A stretch of 59,318 nucleotides of DNA from an uncultured Oscillospiraceae bacterium (GTDB lineage Bacteria; Bacillota; Clostridia; Oscillospirales; Oscillospiraceae), in the NCBI GenBank assembly GCA_910587395.1, contig CAJULJ010000014.1, positions 1-59,318 of the forward strand, written 5' to 3'. The notes beneath the pieces were generated by a model. It had not been told where the DNA came from. It did no database searches and worked only from the letters and a program-made list of their open reading frames with translations. The position numbers were made by a program, and so were the translations under genes. Shown one piece after another: positions 6,096-14,226 of this stretch (position 1 is its first letter; every line of letters starts with the position of its first letter).

Positions 6096-7298
6096 ATGCA
6101 CATACCCAGCCACCGTGTCTCCCAGGAGATGGCCAGTGAGCCGGCATCTGTCTGGTATGTTCCCGCCAACGATGGAGCGGAACTGGCCGTACTGATCAAG
6201 GCGCCTGCGCCCAGCCTCAAAGCGCTGATCGCAGGATGCTCCCTCAAGCTGATTTTTGGCAAAAGCCACTCCTTCCTGTGTACCGGCGCAATCATAGCGG
6301 ACGTGCCGGACGCTCCCTTCGCCCTCTCCGGGGTTCAGCGGGAATCGGAGGAGCATTATGCGTTGGCGCGTCTCCTCCATGAACGCAGGGCGCCGCTTTT
6401 TTTGTTCAATGAAATGGACATCTGCGTAGCGGAGACAACGATTTCCTTTTCGGAGCAAAGCGCCCATGATGCTTTGGAGCTGATGGGTGAGCTCCGCGAT
6501 TTATATATCGGCCCCTTTACAGATGATGCGTCCCATGCGCTTGACTGTTTTGAATACACCCAGGACCCTGTGCAGTACCGCCCCAACGCTTCAAAAATTC
6601 CTTGCACGGAAATTACGCCGGAGATCGGCGCATGGTCCGCCACGACGAATTATTTCTATGGCGCTCACTCATTTCAGCCGGTCGCGATCAATAATCCCGA
6701 CGAGGGGAAATCCTTGGAGGACACTGTTTGGGCCATATTGTCATCGGTGTTTCCAAACGCATTATTTAAAAACTCAACCATTTTAAAGGGGCAGAAAAAG
6801 CGGGAGTTTACCGATGCTTTTGCGTTCTATCCCCATGGGAGCTTTCTGATCGAGGCAAAAAACCTGTCTATTTTTTCCTCCGGTTTCCAGCGAACGCAGT
6901 TCCGCCGCACGGCGGGCGTGCAAAAGCAGGTGAAAAAGGCCATCGGACAGCTGATCGGTGCGTGCAAGGATTTTGCCGCAGGCAGGGAAATATATAGCGC
7001 GGGCAGCGATTTGATTGAGGTGGACCGTACTCAGCCTCCGCACTGCATTGTCCTGATTACCGAGCTGACTCCCACAGGCAGCTGGGATGAAATCAGCGAG
7101 CTGCTGTTTGACACGATGCGGGATACGCGCGCGTTTTTCCACGTGCTTGACCTCCAGGAGCTCATCATGCTGCTGAAGGGCAGCTCGGGAGACGCAAGGC
7201 TTTTTGATTATCATCTCATGCAGCGCGCCAAGCTGTTTTGTGAGACGAAAAGTGTCTTGATTCGCAGCCAGATGTCCGCTAAGGACTGCGACCCCTGA
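6096..7298 (+). CDS. Orphan protein with PD-(D/E)XK nuclease signature
   Basis: I do not recognise the family of this 400-residue protein. Its C-terminal half has the parts of a PD-(D/E)XK nuclease: a helix with Glu about 208 (GKSLEDTVWAIL), Asp about 240 in KKREFTDAFAF, the ExK pair at about 253-255 (SFLIEAKN), and a later helix with Gln about 285 (VKKAIGQLIGACK), as in RecB-like folds. Residues 1-190 are a separate region without known motifs. Two later motifs (HCIVLITELTPTGSWDEI, FFHVLDLQELIMLL) look like a Rossmann-like strand and helix pattern. The ATG at 6096 has AAGGAGGTG upstream. It has its own promoter, divergent from the phage genes, and no partner gene. A defence or phage-carried accessory nuclease is an inference. 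Confidence 0.5.
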   Translation: MHIPSHRVSQEMASEPASVWYVPANDGAELAVLIKAPAPSLKALIAGCSLKLIFGKSHSFLCTGAIIADVPDAPFALSGVQRESEEHYALARLLHERRAPLFLFNEMDICVAETTISFSEQSAHDALELMGELRDLYIGPFTDDASHALDCFEYTQDPVQYRPNASKIPCTEITPEIGAWSATTNYFYGAHSFQPVAINNPDEGKSLEDTVWAILSSVFPNALFKNSTILKGQKKREFTDAFAFYPHGSFLIEAKNLSIFSSGFQRTQFRRTAGVQKQVKKAIGQLIGACKDFAAGREIYSAGSDLIEVDRTQPPHCIVLITELTPTGSWDEISELLFDTMRDTRAFFHVLDLQELIMLLKGSSGDARLFDYHLMQRAKLFCETKSVLIRSQMSAKDCDP

Positions 7299-7350
7299 GA
7301 GGAACCTTCTTTTCGCGCGCCGCGATGGTTTTGCCGGAATAAAAGAGTGA

Positions 7351-7382
7351 GGGCGTATCAGGCCGCACGGCCTGATACGCCC
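7351..7382. terminator. Strong hairpin, likely terminator after the nuclease-like gene
   Basis: GGGCGTATCAGGCC (7351-7364) and its exact complement (7369-7382) form a 14-bp stem with loop GCAC, followed on the plus strand by TTAAAAT. The T tract is poor, so termination may be partial. Confidence 0.55.
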
Positions 7383-7460
7383 TTAAAATATTCCCGCGGG
7401 GGCCGGACCTGAACGGTGGATCGCACCGGACATTTTGAATGCGCAAATAAATTTGGGGTC

Positions 7461-7489
7461 TTGACCGTTTTGGTCAACGGCGGTATGGT
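7461..7489 (+). promoter_or_regulatory. Promoter with embedded palindromic operator of the TetR operon
   Basis: TTGACC (7461-7466) and TATGGT (7484-7489) are 17 bases apart. The -35 box is also the left arm of a perfect palindrome, TTGACC and GGTCAA around GTTTT (7461-7477). A dimeric repressor bound there would cover the promoter. The adjacent TetR-type protein is the obvious candidate. Confidence 0.6.
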
Positions 7490-7510
7490 GAGCTGGAAAG
7501 GAGGGGTGAC

Positions 7511-8140
7511 ATGAATCCAAAATTTTTCAACCTCCCCACGGAGCGGCAGGACCTGATCCGAAACAGCGCCATGGTCGAGTTCGGCGAGGGCAGCTTCAAA
7601 AAGACATCGGCAGACTCCATCGCCAGGCGGGCGGGAGTGTCCAAGGGGCTGCTGTTTCACTACTTCAAGGACAAGCGGGAGCTGTATCTGTACCTGTTCC
7701 AGTACGCCATCGACGAATGCATGGAGCTTTTCAACAAACACATCCTGAAGGCCAGCTATTTTGGCGAGACAGACTTTTTCCTGACCCTGGAGATGGGGCA
7801 CAAGGTAAAAATGGACATGGTGCGCCGCCATCCGGGGCTGTTTCGTTTCGTCATGCGCGCCTACTATGAGCACGACAGCGTGCTCACGCCCAAGCTGCGC
7901 AAAAAGCTGGCCGACGTGCTGGAAGAGGCCACCGCCAGCTTTCTCTCCCGGATGGACCTGTACAAATTCAAGGACGGCGTAGACCCCCGGGCGGTGGTCC
8001 GCCTGCTCACCCTGGCCTCTGAGGGAATGCTGGCGGAGACCGGCGCTTATACGCCCGAGGAAATCAACCGACTGTTCCTGGAATACAAAAAATACGCGGA
8101 TATGCTGCGCCGGCATCTCTATAAGGAGGAGTATTTATGA
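7511..8140 (+). CDS. TetR/AcrR-family transcriptional regulator
   Basis: A 209-residue repressor. The N-terminal helix-turn-helix is clear (SFKKTSADSIARRAGVSKGLLFHYFKDKRELYLYLFQY, about residues 28-65), with the usual L-FHYFKDK-EL recognition helix. The helical C-terminal part, residues 70-209, would bind an effector and dimerise; the ligand is unknown. The gene has a GGAGGGG box before its ATG and its stop codon overlaps the start of the ABC ATPase gene, so it is the first gene of a three-gene operon. The palindrome in the promoter suggests that it represses itself and the exporter. Regulators of this layout often sense the compound that the transporter removes. Confidence 0.9.
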   Translation: MNPKFFNLPTERQDLIRNSAMVEFGEGSFKKTSADSIARRAGVSKGLLFHYFKDKRELYLYLFQYAIDECMELFNKHILKASYFGETDFFLTLEMGHKVKMDMVRRHPGLFRFVMRAYYEHDSVLTPKLRKKLADVLEEATASFLSRMDLYKFKDGVDPRAVVRLLTLASEGMLAETGAYTPEEINRLFLEYKKYADMLRRHLYKEEYL

Positions 8141-8829
8141 TCCGAATCGACCGTCTCACCAAGACCTATGGCAGAGCCAGAGGGGTCACGGACCTGACCC
8201 TTCACGTTCCGGAGGGCTCCTGCTTCGGCTTTATCGGCCCCAATGGAGCGGGCAAGTCCACCACCATCCGCACCCTGCTGGGGCTGCTCTCCCCCACCGC
8301 CGGATCGGCAAAACTGATGGGGCTTGACTGTGTGCGGGAGCGGCAGAAAATCCTGGAGCAGGTGGGCTACATGCCCTCCGAGGCCATGTTCTACCCCGAT
8401 ATGCGGGCGGCGGAGGTGATCCGCCTGTCCGCCGGCCTTCGTAAAAAGGACTGCCGGACCCAAGCCGCCGCGCTGTGTGAGGCGCTGGAGCTGGACACCC
8501 GCAAGCGCATCCGGGAGCTGAGCCTGGGAAATCGAAAAAAGGTCTCCATCGTGTGCGCCATGCAGCACGGCCCCCGGCTGTACATCCTGGACGAGCCCAC
8601 CAGCGGCCTGGACCCGCTGGTTCAGCGGGCCTTCTGGCGCGAGCTGGAACAGAGGCGCGAAGAAGGAGCCACCGTATTTCTGTCCTCCCATGTGCTCTAC
8701 GAGGTCCAGCGGTACTGCGACCGCGCCGCCATCATTCGGGAGGGGCGGCTGGTGGTGGAGGGAACCACCGCCGGGCTGGACATCGAGAACAGATTTTTTG
8801 ACTACTACGAGGGGAGGGCGGAGGCATGA
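8137..8829 (+). CDS. ABC transporter ATP-binding protein (ABC-2 type exporter)
   Basis: This 230-residue ATPase powers the membrane protein encoded next. Walker A is GPNGAGKST at about residues 34-42. The signature is a divergent LSLGNRKK at about 128 in place of LSGGQ, and Walker B is LYILDEPTSGLDP at about 147, followed by the H-loop SSH near 186. It starts within the stop codon of the TetR gene (ATGA) and overlaps the permease gene by four bases, so the three are translated together. The divergent signature (LSLGN) is common in ABC-2 exporters such as BcrA-like and bacteriocin-immunity ATPases. The exported substrate cannot be told. Confidence 0.9.
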   Translation: MIRIDRLTKTYGRARGVTDLTLHVPEGSCFGFIGPNGAGKSTTIRTLLGLLSPTAGSAKLMGLDCVRERQKILEQVGYMPSEAMFYPDMRAAEVIRLSAGLRKKDCRTQAAALCEALELDTRKRIRELSLGNRKKVSIVCAMQHGPRLYILDEPTSGLDPLVQRAFWRELEQRREEGATVFLSSHVLYEVQRYCDRAAIIREGRLVVEGTTAGLDIENRFFDYYEGRAEA

Positions 8830-9608
8830 CCATGTTCAAAAAGGAGCTTCGCGCCGGGGGGATTGGCCTTCTGGTGTGGTCGGCCGTCATAGGCGGGCTG
8901 ATGGCCGTGTGCGTAGGGCTGTACCCCTCCATGGCGGGTTCCATGGAGGACATGTCCGCGCTGTTTGCCGGTATGGGGGATTTTTCCGCCGCTTTTGGCC
9001 TGGACAAGCTGCAATTTGGCTCCATTCTGGGCTTTTACGGCACGGAGTGCGGCAATATCCTGGGGCTGGGCGGGGCGTTCTACGCGGCTCTCACCGCCAT
9101 GGGCCTGCTGGCGGGGGAGGAGGGCGGCCATACGGCGGAATTCCTGTTCACCCACCCTGTGAGCCGCCTGCGGATCTGCCTGGAGAAGCTGGCGGCGCTG
9201 GCGGTTCTGGTGGCGGGATTGAATGTGGTGTGCTTTGCCTGCGGCGCCGGGGCCGTCCTGGCCATTGGCGAGGAGGTGGACTGGGGTGATCTGACGCGCT
9301 ACCACGGGGCTGTGCTGCTGATGCAGCTGGAGATCGGCGGGCTGTGCTTTGGGGTATCCGCCTTCCTGCGCCGGGGCGGGCTGGGGCTGGCCATGGGTCT
9401 GGCCGCGCTGCTGTATTTTGCGGGCATTCTCGTCAACCTGGACCAGGGCCTGGACTGGCTGCGCTTTATCACCCCGTACTACTATGCCGACGCCGCCCGG
9501 ATCTTTGCCGGAGAGTCTTTGACGGAAGCTGTGCTGGCAGGCTGCGGTCTGGGCGCTCTGGGGGCGGGGTTCGGCCTGTGGTGGTATCAGCGGAAGGATC
9601 TGACGTAA
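8826..9608 (+). CDS. ABC-2 type permease
   Basis: A 260-residue membrane protein with six predicted helices, including GIGLLVWSAVIGGLMAVCVGL (about 12-32), FYAALTAMGLLAGEEG (about 83-98), LAVLVAGLNVVCFACGAGAVLAIG (about 123-146), LGLAMGLAALLYFAGILV (about 187-204) and ALGAGFGLWWYQ at the end. This is the ABC-2 membrane-subunit form, with the conserved EEGGHTAEFLFTHPVSR segment following the third helix, as in Bacteroides and Bacillus exporter permeases. It forms the transport channel with the preceding ATPase. A second in-frame ATG two codons in (8832) is possible. No terminator was found before 9700. Confidence 0.85.
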   Translation: MTMFKKELRAGGIGLLVWSAVIGGLMAVCVGLYPSMAGSMEDMSALFAGMGDFSAAFGLDKLQFGSILGFYGTECGNILGLGGAFYAALTAMGLLAGEEGGHTAEFLFTHPVSRLRICLEKLAALAVLVAGLNVVCFACGAGAVLAIGEEVDWGDLTRYHGAVLLMQLEIGGLCFGVSAFLRRGGLGLAMGLAALLYFAGILVNLDQGLDWLRFITPYYYADAARIFAGESLTEAVLAGCGLGALGAGFGLWWYQRKDLT

Positions 9609-9722
9609 GGCTTGCCGCCCAGGGGCTTGGGGCGAACATGAATTAGCACAATAGATTTCCGGACTTTCCGCTGAGGCCATGAGCGCGGGCGGCAGAAATG
9701 CCGGCCGCGAGGCATAAAGAGC

Positions 9723-9751
9723 TTGCACAAATCCGAAAAATGCGATATAAC
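9723..9751 (+). promoter_or_regulatory. Promoter of the aminotransferase gene
   Basis: TTGCAC (9723-9728) and TATAAC (9746-9751) with 17-base spacing, about 40 bases upstream of the ATG at 9794. Confidence 0.6.
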
Positions 9752-9793
9752 ATAATAATGCCGGAAAGCAATCCAAACTGAGAGGAGAACGAC

Positions 9794-11083
9794 ATGAAAC
9801 CATACGCGGAAATGACCGGAGAAGAGCTGAAAAGCCTGAAAGCCCAGCTGAAAGCCGAATATAAAGAATATCAGGGAAAGGGTCTGAGCCTGAATATGGC
9901 CAGAGGAAAGCCCTGTACGGAACAGCTGGACCTGTCCATGGGGATGATGGACGTGCTGAGCAGCAATGACGACCTGACCTGTGAGGACGGCACCGACTGC
10001 CGGAACTACGGAGTTTTGGACGGGATCAAAGAGGCCAAGGAATTGATCGGGGACATGATGGAAAATCCCATCGACAGCATCATCATCTACGGGAATTCCA
10101 GCCTGAATGTCATGTACGACACCATTTCCCGCTCCATGACCCACGGCGTGATGGGAAGCACCCCCTGGTGCAAGCTGGACAAGGTCAAGTTTCTGTGCCC
10201 CGTGCCGGGGTACGACCGGCATTTTGCCATCACCCAATATTTCGGTATTGAGATGATCAACGTGCCCATGACGCCCACCGGCCCGGACATGGACATGGTG
10301 GAGGAGCTGGTGGCCTCCGACGAGACCATCAAGGGTATCTGGTGCGTGCCCAAATATTCCAATCCCCAGGGCATCTCTTACTCGGACGATACGGTCCGCC
10401 GATTTGCCCGGTTAAAGCCGGCGGCAAAAGATTTTCGGATTTATTGGGACAACGCTTACGGGGTCCATCATTTATACGACCGGGATCAGGACCATTTGAT
10501 CGAGATTCTGGCGGAGTGCAAACGGGCGGGGAACCCGGATCTGGTGTATAAATTTGCCTCCACCTCCAAGATCAGCTTCCCCGGCTCCGGGCTTGCGGCC
10601 ATCGCCACCTCTCCGAACAATATGGAGGATATCAAGAAGCAGCTGGTCATCCAGACCATCGGCCACGACAAGGTGAACCAGCTTCGCCATGTGCGGTTCT
10701 TCGGCAATATCCATGGCCTGATTGAGCATATGCGCCTTCACGCGGACATCCTGCGCCCCAAGTTTGAGATCGTGACCGGCACCTTGGAGCAGGAGCTGGG
10801 CGGCCTGGGGATCGGAACGTGGACCACGCCCAAAGGAGGGTACTTTATCTCCTTTGACTCTCTGGACGGCTGCGCGAAGAAGATTGTAGCCAAGGCGAAA
10901 AAGGCCGGTGTGGTAATGACCGGGGCGGGCGCGACCTATCCTTACGGCAGGGACCCCCACGACAGCAATATCCGGATCGCCCCCACCTATCCGTCTCAGG
11001 AGGATCTGCGCACGGCCATGGAGATTTTTACCCTCTGCGTAAAGCTGGTCTCCATTGACAAGCTGCTGGAGACATCATCATGA
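9794..11083 (+). CDS. PLP-dependent aminotransferase, aspartate aminotransferase type Ic family
   Basis: This 429-residue enzyme transfers an amino group between an amino acid and a 2-oxo acid, most likely aspartate and 2-oxoglutarate. It begins MKPYAEMTGEELKSLKAQL and has the NMARGKPC motif at about residue 34, both typical of the Asp_aminotransf (MocR-like) family found in Corynebacterium and Clostridia. Fold-type I landmarks are KYSNPQGISY (about 188), the Asp in IYWDNAYGVHHL (about 219) and the PLP lysine in STSKISFPGSG (about 258). The C-terminus has GGYFISFDSLDG and GATYPYGRDPHDSNIRIAPTYP, with the Arg that holds the substrate carboxylate. Its stop codon overlaps the start of the acetyltransferase pseudogene. 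Confidence 0.85.
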   Translation: MKPYAEMTGEELKSLKAQLKAEYKEYQGKGLSLNMARGKPCTEQLDLSMGMMDVLSSNDDLTCEDGTDCRNYGVLDGIKEAKELIGDMMENPIDSIIIYGNSSLNVMYDTISRSMTHGVMGSTPWCKLDKVKFLCPVPGYDRHFAITQYFGIEMINVPMTPTGPDMDMVEELVASDETIKGIWCVPKYSNPQGISYSDDTVRRFARLKPAAKDFRIYWDNAYGVHHLYDRDQDHLIEILAECKRAGNPDLVYKFASTSKISFPGSGLAAIATSPNNMEDIKKQLVIQTIGHDKVNQLRHVRFFGNIHGLIEHMRLHADILRPKFEIVTGTLEQELGGLGIGTWTTPKGGYFISFDSLDGCAKKIVAKAKKAGVVMTGAGATYPYGRDPHDSNIRIAPTYPSQEDLRTAMEIFTLCVKLVSIDKLLETSS

Positions 11084-11758
11084 CAAATATTCCAAATCCA
11101 GACGAGGTATTCCCGAACGAGTACAAGACCTCTTGCTTTATCAAAAACGTGATCACGGCTCCCAACATCATGGTGGGCGACTACACCTATTACGACGATC
11201 CCGTCGATCCCACCCACGGGCTTTGAGCGGAACAACGTCCTGTTCAATTACCCGGAATTTGGAGACAGGCTTATCATTGGAAAATTCTGCTCCATTGCGT
11301 CCGGCACCAGGTTTATCATGGGGCCGGCAAACCATCGCATCAGCAGCGTCACCACCTATCCATTCAACGTATTCGGCGGTGCGTGGAGTGAAAAGACCCC
11401 CGCGCATATGTCGCAGCTTCCCTTCAAGGGCGATACCGTCATCGGCAGCGACGTGTGGATCGGACGGGAGAGCGTCATCATGCCGGGGGTGACCATCGGC
11501 GACGGGGCGATCATCGCAGCTTATTCCGTGGTGACAAAGGATATTCCGCCCTACAGCGTGGCCGGCGGCAACCCGGCCCGGCTCATAAAAAAGCGCTTTG
11601 ACGAGGAGCTGACGGAACTGCTGCTCCGGCTGAAATGGTGGGACCTGCCCAGCCGGGAGCTGACGGAGCTCCTGCCGCTGCTGTGCAGCCCCGAATTGGA
11701 GGCGGTCAAGGCACAGCTCAGGGAGATGCTGGACGCAGGCGCGGCAAATCCGGAATGA
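11080..11758 (+). pseudogene. Frameshifted xenobiotic acetyltransferase (Vat/CatB hexapeptide-repeat type)
   Basis: The first frame (ATG 11080, MTNIPNPDEVFPNEYKTSCF to DDPVDPTHGL) ends at a stop at 11224. The rest of the protein (FERNNVLFNYPEFGDRLIIGKFC to the C-terminus) continues in the next frame to 11758. A one-base change near 11210-11222, in the CCCACCCACGGG stretch, would join them into about 225 residues, normal for the family. The rest shows Vat/CatB features: GPANHR with the catalytic His, left-handed helix repeats (VIGSDVWIGRESVIMPGVTIGDGAIIAAYSVVTKDIPPYSVAGGNPARLI). These enzymes acetylate streptogramin A or chloramphenicol; the substrate here is unknown. It may be real decay or an assembly error. 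An internal ATG at 11318 could only give a partial protein. Confidence 0.7.
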
Positions 11759-11833
11759 TGGAAGGGCGGCTGCCGTTTTTATAAGCCGCCGATCACCGAA
11801 ACGCGCTCCTTGTGACGGCGGTGAAGCGGCAAT

Positions 11834-11869
11834 AAAAGCGGGACGGCTCAACGGAACCGTCCCGCTTTT
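11834..11869. terminator. Bidirectional terminator between acetyltransferase and RNase J genes
   Basis: AAAAGCGGGACGG (11834-11846) pairs with CCGTCCCGCTTTT (11857-11869), with T-rich sequence on both strands outside the stem. It serves the two convergent genes. Confidence 0.85.
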
Positions 11870-11912
11870 ATTTTTCATCCTTATCAGCGCCCGCTTTGGG
11901 GCGGGGCGCCTT

Positions 11913-13571
11913 TTAAACCTCCATGATGACTGGCAATATCATGGGATTGCGCTTCGTCTTTTTGTAGAGATAACCGGACAGCGCACCCTTCATCTCCGAC
12001 TTGATGGAGGACCAGTCCCGGATATGGCGCTGCTCGCAGGTGTTCAGCGCGTCCACCGCCACCTGACGCAGCTCGTCCATCAGCTCCTCGGACTCTTTTA
12101 CATATACAAAGCCCCGGGTGATGATGTCCGGCCCGGAGATGACGGAGCCGTCCTCCCCGGACATGGAGACCACCACCACCACCATGCCGTCCTGGGCCAG
12201 GTGCTGGCGGTCCCGAAGGACCACCGCCCCCACGTCGCCCACGCCGTAGCCGTCCACGAACACCTTGCCCGCGGGTACGGTGCCGTTGAGCTTCACGCTG
12301 TTCTGGGTGATCTCGATGACCCGGCCCACGTCGCTGATGACGATGTTCCGGGGGTCCATGCCCATGCTCCGGGCCAGCTTGGAATGGGTCTTGAGGTGGC
12401 GCTGCTCCCCGTGGACAGGGATGAAGAACTTGGGCCGCACCAGGGCGTGCATGATCTTGAGCTCCTCCTGACAGGCATGTCCGGAGACATGGAGAGGAAG
12501 CTCCCGCTCATTGACCACCTCGGCCTCCCGCCGGTAGAGCTCGTTGATGACGTTGCCGATGGAATCCTCGTTGCCGGGAATGGCGGAGGCGGAGATGATC
12601 ACCCGGTCGCCGGGCTGTATATCCACCTGCCGGTGGGTGTTGAAGGCCATCCGGGTGAGGGCGGACATGGTCTCGCCCTGGCTGCCGGTGGTGATGATGC
12701 ACACTTTTTCGGGGGGCAGGGTCTTGATATGGGCGATGTCCACCACCGTCCCGGCAGGGATGCTCATATAGCCCAGCTCGGTGGACACCTTCATGGCGTT
12801 CTCCATGCTGCGCCCGGTGACGGCCACCTTGCGCCCATATTTCGCCGCCACGTCGATGATCTGCTGGATGCGGTCGATGTTGGAGGCAAAGGTGGTGATG
12901 ATGATCCGGCTCTCACAACCCCGGAACAGGGCGTCGAAGGAGGCCCCTACGGAGCGTTCGCTCTTGGTAAAGCCGGGGCGCTCCACGTTGGTGGAGTCGC
13001 ACAGCAGGGCCAGCACGCCCTCGTTGCCCAGCTCGCCCAGACGGGTCAGGTCCGCCATGCCGCCCTGGATGGGGGTGGGGTCGATCTTGAAATCGCCGGT
13101 GTGGACGCATACGCCGATGGGGGTGCGGATGGCGAAGGCCACCGCATCGGCGATGGAGTGGTTGATGTGGATGAACTCCACGGAAAACCTGCCCGCCCGG
13201 ACGGTCTCCCCCGCCTCGCAGGTGATGAGCTTCACCTTGTCGGTGAGGCGGTGCTCGTCCAGCTTCAGCCTGATGAGGCCCGCCGACATCCGGGTGGCGT
13301 AGATGGGAGCGCTGATATCCCGCATGAGATAGGGGATGGCCCCGATGTGGTCCTCATGGCCGTGGGTGATGAAGATGGCCCGGATGCGCTCCCGGTTCTG
13401 AATCAGATAGGTGAAGTCGGGGATGACCACGTCGATGCCGTACATGTCGTCGTCGGGGAAGCCCATCCCCACGTCCACCAGGATGATGTCGCTGCCATAC
13501 TCATAGACGGTGAGGTTCTTGCCGATCTCGTTGAGACCGCCAAGAGAGATAATTTTCAGTTTTTCTGCCAT
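11913..13571 (-). CDS. rnjA: Ribonuclease J
   Basis: This 552-residue enzyme has 5'-3' exonuclease and endonuclease activity and is central to mRNA decay and rRNA maturation in Firmicutes. It is a metallo-beta-lactamase of the beta-CASP type: the zinc motif HGHEDHIGA lies at about residues 70-78, further ligands are in HINHSIADA and HTGDFKIDPTP, and the beta-CASP motifs include SGHACQEELK and HGEQRHLKTH. The C-terminal domain ends KTKRNPMILPVIMEV. The length is as expected. The ATG at 13571 follows AAAAGGAG. It stands alone, ended by the bidirectional terminator at 11834. The long leader contains an intrinsic terminator, noted separately. Assignment to J1 rather than J2 is not certain. Confidence 0.93.
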   Translation of the reverse strand: MAEKLKIISLGGLNEIGKNLTVYEYGSDIILVDVGMGFPDDDMYGIDVVIPDFTYLIQNRERIRAIFITHGHEDHIGAIPYLMRDISAPIYATRMSAGLIRLKLDEHRLTDKVKLITCEAGETVRAGRFSVEFIHINHSIADAVAFAIRTPIGVCVHTGDFKIDPTPIQGGMADLTRLGELGNEGVLALLCDSTNVERPGFTKSERSVGASFDALFRGCESRIIITTFASNIDRIQQIIDVAAKYGRKVAVTGRSMENAMKVSTELGYMSIPAGTVVDIAHIKTLPPEKVCIITTGSQGETMSALTRMAFNTHRQVDIQPGDRVIISASAIPGNEDSIGNVINELYRREAEVVNERELPLHVSGHACQEELKIMHALVRPKFFIPVHGEQRHLKTHSKLARSMGMDPRNIVISDVGRVIEITQNSVKLNGTVPAGKVFVDGYGVGDVGAVVLRDRQHLAQDGMVVVVVSMSGEDGSVISGPDIITRGFVYVKESEELMDELRQVAVDALNTCEQRHIRDWSSIKSEMKGALSGYLYKKTKRNPMILPVIMEV

Positions 13572-13800
13572 AAATACTCCTTTTTTATATTATGTCAAAA
13601 TTAAGTGCGCAAGGAATCAAGGCCGGACCGTGGGCGGCCCCGCCGTTTGACCCTATGTAGACGGCAGAGCGCTCTGAGTATGGCAAAATGCGCGGCGCAA
13701 TCTCCGCGTACGCTGTGCAGACCAGCCCAGGCTCCGTCCGGCCCTGTCTCGCCGGGGATGGGGAGCGCCGGCCCCACAGCCGCTGCCATTCCATGCTCTG

Positions 13801-13888
13801 CCTATCAAAAAGCGCTGCCGTCAGCGCTTTACGCCGGTTTCAAAAGGCTCAACTCGACCCGAGGGGAGGAGCCGTTTCAGGAAGTATA
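13801..13888 (-). ncRNA. Candidate short attenuated RNA in the RNase J leader
   Basis: On the minus strand an extended -10 box (TGATATACT, TATACT at 13888-13883) has only a weak -35. About 55 bases downstream, AAAGCGCTG and CAGCGCTTTTTG (13830-13807) make an intrinsic terminator. Between them, GGCTC and GAGCC enclose a smaller stem capped by CTCG. The outcome is either a short RNA of about 75 bases or an attenuated leader of rnjA. The rest of the 475-bp gap (13572-14046) shows no credible gene. Confidence 0.35.
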
Positions 13889-14022
13889 TCACAGGCGGAT
13901 GGAAAAGTACAGTGTTTTTTGTCTGAGGGCCGGGAAAGGCAAGCGCAGGGGAGCAAATCAAAAATTTTGTGCCATAAGAATAACTAGAAACAGACTAAGA
14001 ATAAGTTAAATGGGATATGGTT

Positions 14023-14046
14023 AGGTCTACCAGGGGAGGTGGACCT
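14023..14046 (+). promoter_or_regulatory. Inverted repeat covering the ribosome binding site of the ribbon-helix-helix gene
   Basis: AGGTCTACC (14023-14031) and GGTGGACCT (14038-14046) pair at eight of nine positions plus a G-U, around AGGGGA. The Shine-Dalgarno GGGGAGG lies in the loop and right arm, and the ATG follows at once. It could be an RNA hairpin limiting translation or a DNA operator for the repressor-like protein. Confidence 0.5.
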
Positions 14047-14226
14047 ATGAACGATAAAGCATACCTCAGTATTCGGATGAACCGGCAGCTCCACGATAAA
14101 TTTCAGTCCGTGGCGGCCTATGAGGGCCGCTCCATGAGCGGTCAGATTTTGTATCTGGTCAACCAATGCGTCCGGGAATTTGAAAAAGAGCACGGCCCCA
14201 TTGACCTGCTGGAGCAGGAGCAATGA
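14047..14226 (+). CDS. Ribbon-helix-helix (Arc/CopG-type) DNA-binding protein
   Basis: A 59-residue protein with a short beta strand (DKAYLSIRMNRQLHDKFQ) and two helices (AAYEGRSMSGQILYLVNQCVREFEKEHG), the Arc-type ribbon-helix-helix fold that binds DNA as a dimer. Such proteins act as small repressors or as antitoxins, but no toxin gene is next to it. The ATG at 14047 is preceded by GGGGAGG. Its last codons overlap the start of comFC (ATGA), so the pair is an operon. A target near its own start codon is suggested by the inverted repeat there. Whether it controls comFC or other competence genes is not known. Confidence 0.75.
   Translation: MNDKAYLSIRMNRQLHDKFQSVAAYEGRSMSGQILYLVNQCVREFEKEHGPIDLLEQEQ

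Noticed and set aside
13605..14009. 134-codon plus-strand frame in the gap before the ribbon-helix-helix gene
   Set aside because: Arg and Pro-rich with no ribosome binding site, conserved motif or consistent codon use; it overlaps the rnjA leader.
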